Part shown: positions 36,410 to 44,981 of the stretch, one piece after another
How the letters are laid out: each line of letters begins with the position of its first letter
How positions within the stretch are numbered: position 1 is the stretch's first letter
NCBI GenBank assembly: GCA_963771845.1
Contig: CAVYVC010000010.1
Span: forward strand, 62,001 to 126,000
DNA from: VAZQ01 sp963771845
GTDB lineage: Bacteria; Pseudomonadota; Alphaproteobacteria; Rhizobiales; Xanthobacteraceae
Length of the DNA stretch: 64,000 nt
Direction: 5' to 3'
The notes under the pieces: model-generated
The model's database searches: none
What the model was told of the DNA's origin: nothing
What the model saw: only the letters and a program-made list of their open reading frames with translations
Made by a program: the position numbers and the translations under genes

Positions 36410-37411
36410 TTATTCGATCACCTCATCGGCGCGCGCGAGCAATTGTGGCGAGACAGCGAGGCCGAGCATCCGGGCGGTCTGGGCGTTGATGATGAATTCG
36501 AACTTCGACACCTGCACCACCGGCAGGTCCGCAGGCTTTGTGCCGTTTAGGATGCGGCCGGTATAGACGCCGGCCTGACGATACCCATCGGGAATATCGG
36601 AGCCATAACTCATCATCCCGCCGATTTCGGCAAATTCGCGACCTGGATAGCTCGCAGGGATCGCGTGGCGTGCCGCCAGTTGCACCAATTGGACACGCCG
36701 TGCGTTCAGGAAAGGGCTTTGACCGACGAAAACGGCATCGGGCCGCTCGCGCGCAATTTCTTCGAACGCCGCATCGATCTCGCGGCTGTCATTGGCGCGG
36801 AGAAATTGGATTTGTACGCCGATGACGCGCGAGGCTGCTTCCACGTCTCGCAGTGTCACTTCGGTATTAGTCGCGTCGTTTGGATTGACGAGGATGGCAA
36901 TGCGCGCGGCGCCGGGTACCATCTCGCGCAGAAGATCGAGCCGTTTCGCTACCAGCTCGGTATTGAAAAAATTGACGCCCGTCAGGTTGCCGACCGGCCG
37001 GGCGAGGCTCGTAACAAGACCGAGCCTGACCGGACTTTCGGCGGCAAGGAATACGATGGGAATCGTCGTGGTTGCCGCCTTTGCAGCGAATGCTACAGGG
37101 ACGCCTCCACTCGCGACAATCACGCCGACACGCCGACGCACCAGGTCGGCCGCTAGCTCCGGGAGTCGATCAGCCTGATTCTCGGCCCAGCGGTATTCGA
37201 TCGTCACGTTCTCGCCTTCGGCGTAGTCGCTGTCCTTGAGACCCTGGCGAAATCGGCGCAGACGCTCCACAAGCACCTCAGGCGATCGGGAATCGAGGAA
37301 TCCAATCACTGGCATCGCCCGCTGCTGCGCACGCGCTGGCAACGACCCTGCGGCTACCACGCCTCCAAGCGACGTGACGAATTCGCGTCGTTTCAGTTGA
37401 CCAAATTGCAT
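36410..37411 (-). CDS. ABC-type substrate-binding protein, COG2984 family
   Basis: An intact 333-aa paralogue of the binding protein at 31468. It has a KRREFVTSLGGVVAAG leader, MPVIGFLDSRSPEVLVERL, RWAENQADRLPELAADLVRR, the family's TSLARPVGNLTGVNFF and the C-terminal KFEFIINAQTARMLGLAVS ending LLARADEVIE. It is a lone gene with its own promoter region (37412-37607) and no permease partner. The ligand is unknown. Confidence 0.85.
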   Translation of the reverse strand: MQFGQLKRREFVTSLGGVVAAGSLPARAQQRAMPVIGFLDSRSPEVLVERLRRFRQGLKDSDYAEGENVTIEYRWAENQADRLPELAADLVRRRVGVIVASGGVPVAFAAKAATTTIPIVFLAAESPVRLGLVTSLARPVGNLTGVNFFNTELVAKRLDLLREMVPGAARIAILVNPNDATNTEVTLRDVEAASRVIGVQIQFLRANDSREIDAAFEEIARERPDAVFVGQSPFLNARRVQLVQLAARHAIPASYPGREFAEIGGMMSYGSDIPDGYRQAGVYTGRILNGTKPADLPVVQVSKFEFIINAQTARMLGLAVSPQLLARADEVIE

Positions 37412-37607
37412 CCGTTGCCCCTACGCCAGTGACAGCATAGCGTATCGGAGAGCATCAGTCAGGGGTTTGCTGCAATGCGAAATTTCAGCCCGGCCAAGCG
37501 CTGCATTGGGTCATTCACGGCGGACTGATACGCCTGACGACTTCGTGGCATGTCCGCTGTACCTCCGATAGCTCCCGAATTTGTGCGTTGCAGCGATTCG
37601 ACGATGA

Positions 37608-37639
37608 GTGCCACGACCGGACGGGAGCAGGTGCAGCAA
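37608..37639. repeat. 32-nt 3'-flank repeat of COG2984 genes, copy C
   Basis: It begins GTGCCACGACCGG and ends GAGCAGGTGCAGCAA, 18 nt beyond the stop codon of the binding-protein gene at 37658. It differs from copy A at only a few positions. Confidence 0.6.
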
Positions 37640-37657
37640 TTTACCGTTATCTTTCAG

Positions 37658-38644
37658 CTACTCGATCACCTCTTCGGCGATGACGAGCAGCGTTGGCGGG
37701 ACGACGAGGCCGAGTGCCTTGGCAGTTGTCAGGTTTAAGACGAGATCGAACCTGGTCGGCTGCTCGACTGGGATATCGCTCGGCCTCGCCCCGCGCAAAA
37801 TCTTGTCGGCGAACTCAGCGGCGCGACGGTACAGGTCGGGCAGGTTTGGTCCATAGGACATCAGGCATCCCGCTTCCACGAGTTCTCGAAACATGCACAT
37901 CATCGGCATCCGCGCTCTGAGCGCCAACGTGCCGATGAGTATCCGGTTCGCGTTCACAAGCGGGTCAGAAACGACGTACAGCGCATCTGCCCGGCTCTTG
38001 AGCAACTCGAACGTAGAATCGACATCTGCGGTTCGGTGAATCTCCGAGGTTGCAACGTCGAGGCCGAACGTCCGGGCCGCTGCCTGAAGCTCGGTCACCT
38101 CCAGCATGACGTTGGCACTGCCGGGATTGGCTAGGATCGACAACCGATGGAGACCAGGGACGATCTCACGCAACAATTGGAGCCGCTTACCGGCTAAATC
38201 GGTCGTCTGGATCGAAAGACCGGTAACGTTGCCGCCCGGCCGCGCCAGACTTGCGACCAAGCCGAAGCCGACCGGATCGCCTGACACTGCAAAGACCATC
38301 GGGATTTGCGGTGCCACCTGCTTCATTACGATGGAGTCATTAGTTGATGACGTGACGATCAGGTCGACTTTAAGCCGGACGAACTCGGCGGCAATCTCGT
38401 CGAGTCGTTCGGCGCGTCCGGCCGCCCAACGAGACTCGATTGTGATTGTTTGGCCCTCGATCCAGCCTAGTTCGCGCAGCCGCTGCAAAAATGCGCCCGT
38501 ACTCCGGCTTGGGATCAGAGGATTGGTCGGCGCGACATAGCCGATAATCGGCACATGCCTCGCTTGCTGCGCCCGCGCGACGACCGGCCATGCCGCCGCC
38601 CCGCCGAGAAACGAGATAAACTTGCGTCGCCTGATGCCGAGCAT
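37658..38644 (-). CDS. ABC-type substrate-binding protein, COG2984 family
   Basis: The fourth paralogue in this island, 328 aa and intact. It has the leader RRRKFISFLGGAAAWPVVARAQ, VPIIGYVAPTNPLIP, LGWIEGQTITIESRWAAGR, ASLARPGGNVTGLSIQTTDL, and DIPVEQPTRFDLVLNLTTAK at the end. I chose ATG 38644, which has CAGGAAG upstream; the frame continues upstream for 100 codons without family features. No permease or ATPase is adjacent. The ligand is unknown. Confidence 0.85.
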   Translation of the reverse strand: MLGIRRRKFISFLGGAAAWPVVARAQQARHVPIIGYVAPTNPLIPSRSTGAFLQRLRELGWIEGQTITIESRWAAGRAERLDEIAAEFVRLKVDLIVTSSTNDSIVMKQVAPQIPMVFAVSGDPVGFGLVASLARPGGNVTGLSIQTTDLAGKRLQLLREIVPGLHRLSILANPGSANVMLEVTELQAAARTFGLDVATSEIHRTADVDSTFELLKSRADALYVVSDPLVNANRILIGTLALRARMPMMCMFRELVEAGCLMSYGPNLPDLYRRAAEFADKILRGARPSDIPVEQPTRFDLVLNLTTAKALGLVVPPTLLVIAEEVIE

Positions 38645-38726
38645 GAGCTTCCTGCGAGGCAGACCCTGATGGTCCTCAATCGACTGTGCTCGAAGCCGAT
38701 TGTCAGCTTGGAGAGGTCCACCCCAT

Positions 38727-39494
38727 TCACTTCTGAAACTTGAGGACAAACTCGTCGACCGGCTTGCCGGGCGGCGGCTGGATCGAGAAGTCGCGCGTAT
38801 CCTCGGGATGGCGCCAGAAATCGCCTTGCGCGACGAGCTTGAAGCCGGCCGCTTCAACTTCATGCCGCAGCGCGGCCTCTTCGATCCGGTGCAACAACTT
38901 GCCAACCGACGTGCCGTCGCCCGGTTTTGCGGAATGATCAGCAATCACGAGCGCACCACCCGGCTTGAGCACGGCATAGAGCTTGCGGTTCATCTCCGCG
39001 CGGTCGACCGCCATGTAGGTCGTGTCGTGGTAGAAGAAGAGAAAGGTGATGAGGTCGAAATCGCGCACGTCGGCGGAAACGGGATCGTCGAAGGGCCGCA
39101 CCAGGCTCACGATATTCTGTCCCGCCGGTGTTTTCAGTCGCGCCTCGAATCTTGCCTTGGCGCGCTCGCCAATGTCGGCGGGGTTCTGCCCATAGACGAC
39201 GCCGTTAGGCGCCACCGCGCGCGCCATGAGCTCGGTGCTGTAACCGCCGCCGGCGCCCATATCCAGCACCTTCATTCCGAGCTGCGGCGCCGCGAAGGCA
39301 AGGAGCTTTAAGGGGTCTCTGCGCTGATCTGTCTGCCGGTCCGCGTCGGTGCGATCCGCCGCAGCAACGATCGTGGCGTATGGGGATGAGGCATCCTGCG
39401 CGAAGGCGTCGACCGGCAAATCGCGGACTGCGAACAGGAGCGCAACAGCGGATAGGCAGATGGCAGTGTAATGAAGCTTAATTGTTCCAGTCAT
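38727..39494 (-). CDS. Exported class I SAM-dependent methyltransferase-like protein
   Basis: The 255-aa protein combines an N-terminal signal peptide (TAICLSAVALLFAVRDLPVDAFAQ) with a methyltransferase fold: SAM-binding motif I is VLDMGAGGGYSTELMARAV and a post-motif is YAVLKPGGALVIADHS. Periplasmic SAM methyltransferases are unusual because SAM is cytoplasmic. This group is nevertheless common in proteobacteria and its function is not established. It could be a retained membrane-tethered enzyme or a non-catalytic relative. Confidence 0.8.
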   Translation of the reverse strand: MTGTIKLHYTAICLSAVALLFAVRDLPVDAFAQDASSPYATIVAAADRTDADRQTDQRRDPLKLLAFAAPQLGMKVLDMGAGGGYSTELMARAVAPNGVVYGQNPADIGERAKARFEARLKTPAGQNIVSLVRPFDDPVSADVRDFDLITFLFFYHDTTYMAVDRAEMNRKLYAVLKPGGALVIADHSAKPGDGTSVGKLLHRIEEAALRHEVEAAGFKLVAQGDFWRHPEDTRDFSIQPPPGKPVDEFVLKFQK

Positions 39495-39684
39495 GGTGTA
39501 CCCATTCCTCTGCTACTACAGCGCTAGCGGGTTACCCAAGGCCAACTGATCACGGACTAGAACTATGGGCCATACACGACTTGCTATAATCGTTCCAGAG
39601 AGCCCGCCTCACCCATTCTTCTGCGCCCAACTGGCGCGCGGCCCTCTCCCCGCAAGGGCAGGCGCAGTCACTGGCGCCGGGCGC

Positions 39685-40599
39685 TCAGCCCTTGGTGGCG
39701 CCGGCGGTGAGCCCGGCGATGTAGTAGTCCATCAGGAAGGCATAGATGATCAGCGGCGGGGCAGCGCCGAGCAGCGCCCCGGTCATGATCTGGCCCCAGT
39801 TGAACACGTCGCCCTTGATCAAGCTCGTGATGATGCCGACCGGAAGCACGAGCTGGTCGGCGGAGGTGGTGAACGCAAGCGGATAGAGGAACTGCGCCCA
39901 CGACACCGTGAAGGCGAAGATGGTCGCTGCGATCAGGCCGGGCAGCGCCACCGGAATGAACACGCGGGTGAGGATCTGCCGGTAGTTGGCGCCGTCCATC
40001 AGCGCGGCTTCGTCGAGCTCCTTGGGGATGGAGGCGAAATACCCGATCATGATCCAGGTGCAGAACGGCACCGTGAGGGTGGGATAGAGCAGCAGCAGCA
40101 CCCACCAGCGATTGATCAGCTCGATCCCGGTATATTCGTTGAGCAGGGCGAACATCTTGAACAGCGGGATGAACAGCAGGGTCTCCGGAATGAGATAGGT
40201 GAGGAACACGCCGGTGGCGAGGATCACCGAGCCCCAGAACCGCATGCGCGAGAGCGCAAAGGCGGCCGGCACGCTGATGAGCATGGTGAGCGCCACGACG
40301 ATGAGCGAGACCAGCGCCGAGTTGCGGAAATAGGTCAGAAATTGCGGCGAAGTAAGCAGCTCGACGTAATTGCCCAGCGTGGGATGGTGGACCCACCAGG
40401 GATTGGTCGCCGCGGAAATTTCCGCGCTGGTCTTGAGCGACGTGATCAGCATGTAGAGCGGCGGCATCAGGAAGAAGATCGCGAACACGGTGAGGAAGAA
40501 ATAGGACCAGCGCAGCGCCCAGCGGCGCTCGCGGCTGGTGCTGCCGGATTTGCGCGCGCGCGGGGGCGCCATTGCGGTCGAGATGGACGCGGCGGTCAT
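39685..40599 (-). CDS. Carbohydrate-type ABC transporter permease (MalG-like)
   Basis: The 304-aa inner-membrane subunit has about six transmembrane segments (WSYFFLTVFAIFFLMPPLYM first) and the EAA loop ELDEAALMDGANYRQILTRVFIPVALPG, which docks to the ATPase. The ATG at 40599 overlaps the stop of the partner permease by 4 bp. It is the last gene of the minus-strand unit binding protein-permease-permease. No MalK/UgpC-type ATPase follows; the 190 bp downstream hold no gene. Confidence 0.92.
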   Translation of the reverse strand: MTAASISTAMAPPRARKSGSTSRERRWALRWSYFFLTVFAIFFLMPPLYMLITSLKTSAEISAATNPWWVHHPTLGNYVELLTSPQFLTYFRNSALVSLIVVALTMLISVPAAFALSRMRFWGSVILATGVFLTYLIPETLLFIPLFKMFALLNEYTGIELINRWWVLLLLYPTLTVPFCTWIMIGYFASIPKELDEAALMDGANYRQILTRVFIPVALPGLIAATIFAFTVSWAQFLYPLAFTTSADQLVLPVGIITSLIKGDVFNWGQIMTGALLGAAPPLIIYAFLMDYYIAGLTAGATKG

Positions 40600-41531
40600 G
40601 ACATTTCGCTCGCGCGGCGGTTGATGTCGCGCAGGATGAAGATGGCTGCCACCGTGAGGATCGGCACCATGAACAGCGACACGCTGGCGCCGAGCGGGAT
40701 ATCGCCGCCCTCGATGCCGATGCGGAATGCCCAGGTCGCAAACACGTGAGTCTTGTCGATGGGGCCGCCGGCAGTGAGGATGCGCACGATGTCGAAATTG
40801 GCAAACGTCACGATCAGCGAGAACAGCGCCGTGATCGCCATGATGTTGCGCATCATCGGCAGCGTCACGTACCACAGGCGTTGCCACCAGTTGGCGCCAT
40901 CGATCTCAGCCGCCTCGTAAAGCTGCTCGGGCACGGATTTGAGCGCCGCCAGATACATGATCATGAAGAACGGCGCGCCGATCCAGATATTGACCAGAAT
41001 GACGGAGAAGCGCGCCCAATAGGCTTCGCCCGTCCACGGCACCGGGCCGATGTTGAACAGGTCCAGGATCCAGTTGAACGCGCTGTAGGACGGATCGAAC
41101 AGCCACAGCCAGGCGAGACAGCTCATCGCCGGCGGGATGACCCACGGCACCAGCAGCATGCCGCGCCACTTGCGCTGCCCGCGCGCCGGGATGTTATGCA
41201 CGAAATGCGCGACGACAAAGCCGATCAGCGCCTTGAAGATGACGGCCGTGATGGCGAAGATGCAGGACTGCTGCACCACCATCCAGAAGGTCTCGCGCTT
41301 GAACAGGAAGAGAAAATTCCCGAAGCCGACGAAGCGCTCCATTGACTTGTTGAGAGTGGCGAGACGGATGGAATAGATGGCGGGATAGAGGACGAGGAGC
41401 GCAATCAGAAGGATCAGCGGAAGCGTCATCAAGAAAGCGATGGTCGACTTGCGCCGCATCGCCGCGCGCAAGTCGAAGCGCCGGCGCCCGCTGCCGGCGA
41501 TCGATGGCGATTGCAGTGCTGCGTCGGCCAC
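40596..41531 (-). CDS. Carbohydrate-type ABC transporter permease (MalF/UgpA-like)
   Basis: The 311-aa inner-membrane subunit has six membrane segments (IAFLMTLPLILLIALLVLYP first), the family helix LVPWVIPPAMSCLAWLWLFD, and the EAA loop EQLYEAAEIDGANWWQRLWYVTLP. It pairs with the MalG-like subunit (4-bp overlap) and starts 24 bp after the binding-protein stop. Confidence 0.92.
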   Translation of the reverse strand: MADAALQSPSIAGSGRRRFDLRAAMRRKSTIAFLMTLPLILLIALLVLYPAIYSIRLATLNKSMERFVGFGNFLFLFKRETFWMVVQQSCIFAITAVIFKALIGFVVAHFVHNIPARGQRKWRGMLLVPWVIPPAMSCLAWLWLFDPSYSAFNWILDLFNIGPVPWTGEAYWARFSVILVNIWIGAPFFMIMYLAALKSVPEQLYEAAEIDGANWWQRLWYVTLPMMRNIMAITALFSLIVTFANFDIVRILTAGGPIDKTHVFATWAFRIGIEGGDIPLGASVSLFMVPILTVAAIFILRDINRRASEMS

Positions 41532-41555
41532 GCGAGCTACCTCATCAGCGCAGGC

Positions 41556-42887
41556 TCAGGTGCGCATGAACCCTTCGATCTCGCTTTCGGCCCAGGCGAG
41601 CGTCTTTTCCATGGGCTCGCCCTGCATGTGGCGCACCGTCATCTTGGTCATGATGCCCTGCACGTAGATCTGCACGGCGATCTTCGGCGGCGCCGGTGAG
41701 GCTGCGATCGACAGGATCTGGTGCTGATAGGGGTTCGGGTAGTGGTAGAGCGTGCCCTTTGGCGGCCCTTCCTCGGCCCAGGTGGTAAAGTCGGTGAATT
41801 TCGCGAACGACGGCAGATCATAGCCGCCGCTCGCTGCCACCATCTTTTCGGCCGACGAGCGCTGCGAGAGATGGACCAGGAGGCTCTTGGCCGCCGGCTT
41901 GTTTTTGCTGAAATTCCAGGTGCCCCAGAAATACGGCAGGAACGGCGCGTAGCGGCCTTTCGGTCCAGCCGGCATGCCGTGGGTCCAGCACCGCTCCGCC
42001 ACCTGCGGGGCGTCGCGCTTGGCGACCGCCCAGGCGCTCGGCGGATTCATGATCAGCGCGCCGCGCCCCGAGACGAGCCACTTGTTGTTGGAGGAGTCGT
42101 CCCAGGCGGGAGCATCGGGCGGGAAGAAGCGGGCAAGCTTGGTGTAATACTCGAGCGCCTGGCGCACCGCATCGGATTTGACCGTGATGTCGCCCTTGGC
42201 GTCGACCAGCGCGGCGCCGAACGATTGGAAAATCGCGCCCGCGGTATCCACGGAATCAGCGGTCGAGCCGAGCCCGATGCCAAACGCGAACCCGGCCTTG
42301 TGGCAGGCCTCGGCCGCCTTGAGCAGAGCATCCAAGGTCCAGCTGTCAGCCTTCGGCGGCGCGCCGGCGGGATACAGAGCTTGCACGTCGATCCCGGCGT
42401 GCTGTTTCATCAGATCGATGCGCGAGCACGGCCCCTTGATCTGGCTGCCGACGGTGGCGGGCACGGCCAGCCACTTGCCGGCGGGCTTGGCGAGATACTC
42501 CACCGTCGGGTTGACGGCGCCGTTCTCCTTGATCAGCGCCGCCATGACGTCGTCCATCGGCTCCAGCCGGTTGGCATGGTCGGCGGGCTGCCAGCTCGGG
42601 AATGAAAGGATGTCGTGGCCCGATCCTGCCTGCGCCTCCGCCGTGATGGTGATCAGAAGCTTGTTGCCCTGGGAGGGGATGTAGTCGATGCCGACCTCGA
42701 CCTTCTCCTTCTCCGCCCATTCGTTGACCAGTGCGGTGGTCGCGCTGTTCGCCCCCGGCACCCAATGATCCCAGAAGCCCATGGTGAGCTTGCCGGCGGC
42801 GAAAGCGCCGCGCACGTGCGGCATTGCAAGGGTCGAGGCGGCCGCCGTCACCAGGAAACGGCGGCGCGAGAGTCTGCGCTTGGGCAT
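41556..42887 (-). CDS. Extracellular solute-binding protein (ABC sugar type)
   Basis: This family 1 extracellular binding protein has 443 aa and a twin-arginine leader (RRRFLVTAAASTLAMPHVRG). It shows the fold-typical VGIDYIPSQGNKLLITITAEAQAGSGHDI near the N-terminus and GRGALIMNPPSAWAVAKRD later. It is the first gene of the importer operon and has an AGGAGG-type ribosome site 8 nt before ATG 42887. Sugars or polyols are typical ligands of this class; the real one is unknown. It is divergent from the hydroxyacyl-CoA lyase gene. Confidence 0.9.
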   Translation of the reverse strand: MPKRRLSRRRFLVTAAASTLAMPHVRGAFAAGKLTMGFWDHWVPGANSATTALVNEWAEKEKVEVGIDYIPSQGNKLLITITAEAQAGSGHDILSFPSWQPADHANRLEPMDDVMAALIKENGAVNPTVEYLAKPAGKWLAVPATVGSQIKGPCSRIDLMKQHAGIDVQALYPAGAPPKADSWTLDALLKAAEACHKAGFAFGIGLGSTADSVDTAGAIFQSFGAALVDAKGDITVKSDAVRQALEYYTKLARFFPPDAPAWDDSSNNKWLVSGRGALIMNPPSAWAVAKRDAPQVAERCWTHGMPAGPKGRYAPFLPYFWGTWNFSKNKPAAKSLLVHLSQRSSAEKMVAASGGYDLPSFAKFTDFTTWAEEGPPKGTLYHYPNPYQHQILSIAASPAPPKIAVQIYVQGIMTKMTVRHMQGEPMEKTLAWAESEIEGFMRT

Positions 42888-43082
42888 GAGGCGGTCCTCC
42901 GGTTGGTTGGCCTGCGGGCGCCGTCGATTTTGTGCCGCCGGCAAGGGACGGTCAGTTCGGCTTCGCGCCCGTGACCGGGAGCAAGCTTATCGCGTTTTTC
43001 GGTGAAGTGGAATCGACCCCCTTTTGCGACCCTGCCATCAATGCGTAATGTCGCGGCTGAAGTCGGTCACAAGGAGCAAAGC

Positions 43083-44741
43083 ATGAGCGAAGTCGACGGC
43101 GCTACCCTGATAGCGAGGAGCCTCAAGCAGCAGGGCATCGATCACCTGTTCGGGGTCGTCGGGTTTCCGGTCACCCCGATCGCCGCAGCCGCGCAGAAGG
43201 AAGGCGTTGCCTATATCGGCATGCGCAACGAGCAAGCCGCCTCCTACGCGGCGCAAGCCTACGGCTATCTGACCGGCCGTCCCGGCGCCTGCATCGTCGT
43301 GACCGGCCCAGGCGTGGTGCACGGTCTCGCCGGCCTCGCCAATGCCCAGCAAAATTGCTGGCCAATGATCCTGTTCGGCGGCGCCTCGGAGACCTATCGC
43401 GGCGGCATGGGCGCTTTTCAGGAAGAGCGCCAGGTGCTGATCGCCTCGCCGTTCTGCAAATTCGCGCACGGCATCGAGAGCGTCCAGCGCATCCCCTATT
43501 ATGTCGAGATGGCAACCCGGAACGCGATCTATGGCCGCCCCGGCGCCACCTATCTCGACGTGCCCGACGACATCATCACCGGCAAATGCGACCTCGACAA
43601 AGTCATCCAGGTCGAGCGCGCGCCCGATCCGCCGCGCATGGTGGCGCCGATGGAGAGCGTCGAGGCTGCGCTGGACCTGCTCGAAACGGCCGAGCGGCCG
43701 CTCGTTCTCGTCGGCAAGGGCATGGCGTGGTCGCGCGCCGAGGACGAAGTCCGCGCTTTCATCGAGCGCACGCAAGTGCCGTTTCTGCGTACGCCGATGG
43801 GCAAGGGTGTGATGCCGGACGACCATCCGCTCTCCGTCGCGGCGGCGCGCACGCTGGCGTTGCAGAACGCCGACGTCGTCTTCTTGATGGGCGCGCGGTT
43901 CAACTGGATCCTTCATTTCGGCCAGCAGCCGCGCTATGCGAAGGACGTCAAGGTGATCCAGCTCGACATTGCGCCCGAGGAGATCGGTCATAACAAGGCG
44001 ACGGACGTGGCGCTGGTCGGTGACGGCAAGGCAATCGTCGGCCAGCTCAACCAGGCGCTCGCTGGCCGCCAGTGGTTCTATCCGAAGGACACGCCGTGGC
44101 GGCAGATGATCACCCAGAAGGCAACGGAGAACGCGGCGCAGATCCGGCCGCAGATCCAGGACGACGAGGCGCCGGCCAATTATTTCCGGGCCTTGCGCGA
44201 CGTCGCCGCCTGGATGCCAAAGAACGCGATCCTCAGCGCCGAGGGCGCCGGCACGATGGATATCGGCCTCACTCAATTACCGAGCTTCAACGCCCGTGCC
44301 TGCCTCAACGCCGGCACCTACGGGACGATGGGGGTCGGCCTCGGCCAGGCCATCGCCGCCTGCATCGTGCATCCCGACCAGCCGGTCATCCACCTCTCGG
44401 GCGACTCGGCGATCGGCTTTTCCGGCATGGAGATGGAGACGTTGGTCCGCTACAACTTCCCGGCCAAGATCGTCGTCTTGAACAATGGCGGCATCGGCCC
44501 CGGCATGGCGGAGATCCCGGAAAACCCGATGTTCAATCTCAAGCCCAACGCGCTGATTTACGGTGCCCGCTATGACAGGGTGATGGAGGCCTTCGGCGGC
44601 AAGGGCTTCTTTGTCGAGGATCCGAAGGACCTGCGCGGCGCCCTCGACGAGGCGATGGACTTCAACGGCCCCGCCCTCGTCAACGTCGTGATCTCGCAGG
44701 GCTCCGCCCGCAAGCAGCAGCAGTTCCGCTGGCATAGCTGA
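43083..44741 (+). CDS. ThDP-dependent 2-hydroxyacyl-CoA lyase / oxalyl-CoA decarboxylase
   Basis: The 552-aa ThDP enzyme either cleaves 2-hydroxyacyl-CoA into formyl-CoA and an aldehyde or ketone, or decarboxylates oxalyl-CoA. It has the three-domain layout: PYR domain with catalytic Glu in IGMRNEQAASYAAQAYGYL (E50), central domain (LVLVGKGMAWSRAEDEVRAF), and PP domain with SGDSAIGFSGMEMETLVRYN and the ThDP/Mg motif ending in VVLNNGGIGPG. Several stretches (GAFQEERQV, PMGKGVMPDDHP, ARFNWILHFGQQPRY, KQQQFRW at the end) look more like eukaryotic HACL1 than classical Oxc. ATG 43083 follows AAGGAG. It is convergent with a CoA-transferase, a logical partner. Confidence 0.88.
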   Translation: MSEVDGATLIARSLKQQGIDHLFGVVGFPVTPIAAAAQKEGVAYIGMRNEQAASYAAQAYGYLTGRPGACIVVTGPGVVHGLAGLANAQQNCWPMILFGGASETYRGGMGAFQEERQVLIASPFCKFAHGIESVQRIPYYVEMATRNAIYGRPGATYLDVPDDIITGKCDLDKVIQVERAPDPPRMVAPMESVEAALDLLETAERPLVLVGKGMAWSRAEDEVRAFIERTQVPFLRTPMGKGVMPDDHPLSVAAARTLALQNADVVFLMGARFNWILHFGQQPRYAKDVKVIQLDIAPEEIGHNKATDVALVGDGKAIVGQLNQALAGRQWFYPKDTPWRQMITQKATENAAQIRPQIQDDEAPANYFRALRDVAAWMPKNAILSAEGAGTMDIGLTQLPSFNARACLNAGTYGTMGVGLGQAIAACIVHPDQPVIHLSGDSAIGFSGMEMETLVRYNFPAKIVVLNNGGIGPGMAEIPENPMFNLKPNALIYGARYDRVMEAFGGKGFFVEDPKDLRGALDEAMDFNGPALVNVVISQGSARKQQQFRWHS

Positions 44742-44793
44742 TTGAGGGACAGAAACTAGCAGAGCGTGTTTCGCTGAGATCGACGCGGCAGGT

Positions 44794-44932
44794 CCACCTC
44801 TCCCCTGCGGGGAGAGGTCGGAATGGGCGCCTTGCGCCCATTCCGGGTGAGGGGGCTACTACTCGTAAAGCTGATCCCCCTCACCCGGATCGCGCAAGCG
44901 CGATCCGACCTCTCCCCCTTCGGGGGAGAGGT
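44794..44932. repeat. CCTCTCCCC palindromic repeat between convergent genes
   Basis: Nested inverted repeats occur here: ACCTCTCCCCTGCGGGGAGAGGT, GAATGGGCGCC/GGCGCCCATTC-type arms, GGGTGAGGGGG against CCCCCTCACCC, GGATCGCGCAAGCGCGATCC, and ACCTCTCCCCCTTCGGGGGAGAGGT. It lies between the two convergent genes at 43083 and 44982 and may act as a bidirectional terminator. A related repeat lies at 50751-50822. Confidence 0.7.
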
Positions 44933-44981
44933 ACCGCAGGCTGCACCATCCCGTGGTGATCGAACGTCATCGAAACTGGCG

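Noticed and set aside
31468..38644. The binding-protein cluster as a new defence or conflict island
   Set aside because: It contains mobile elements, but no nuclease, kinase, ATPase or toxin domains beyond the intron RT and transposase. A paralogue array is the simpler reading.
39565..40749. 394-codon open frame on the plus strand opposite the ABC permeases
   Set aside because: Gln/His/Arg/Glu-rich shadow of two well-supported permease genes.
43038..44276. 412-codon open frame on the minus strand opposite the ThDP lyase
   Set aside because: Antisense shadow; the plus-strand enzyme has all ThDP motifs.
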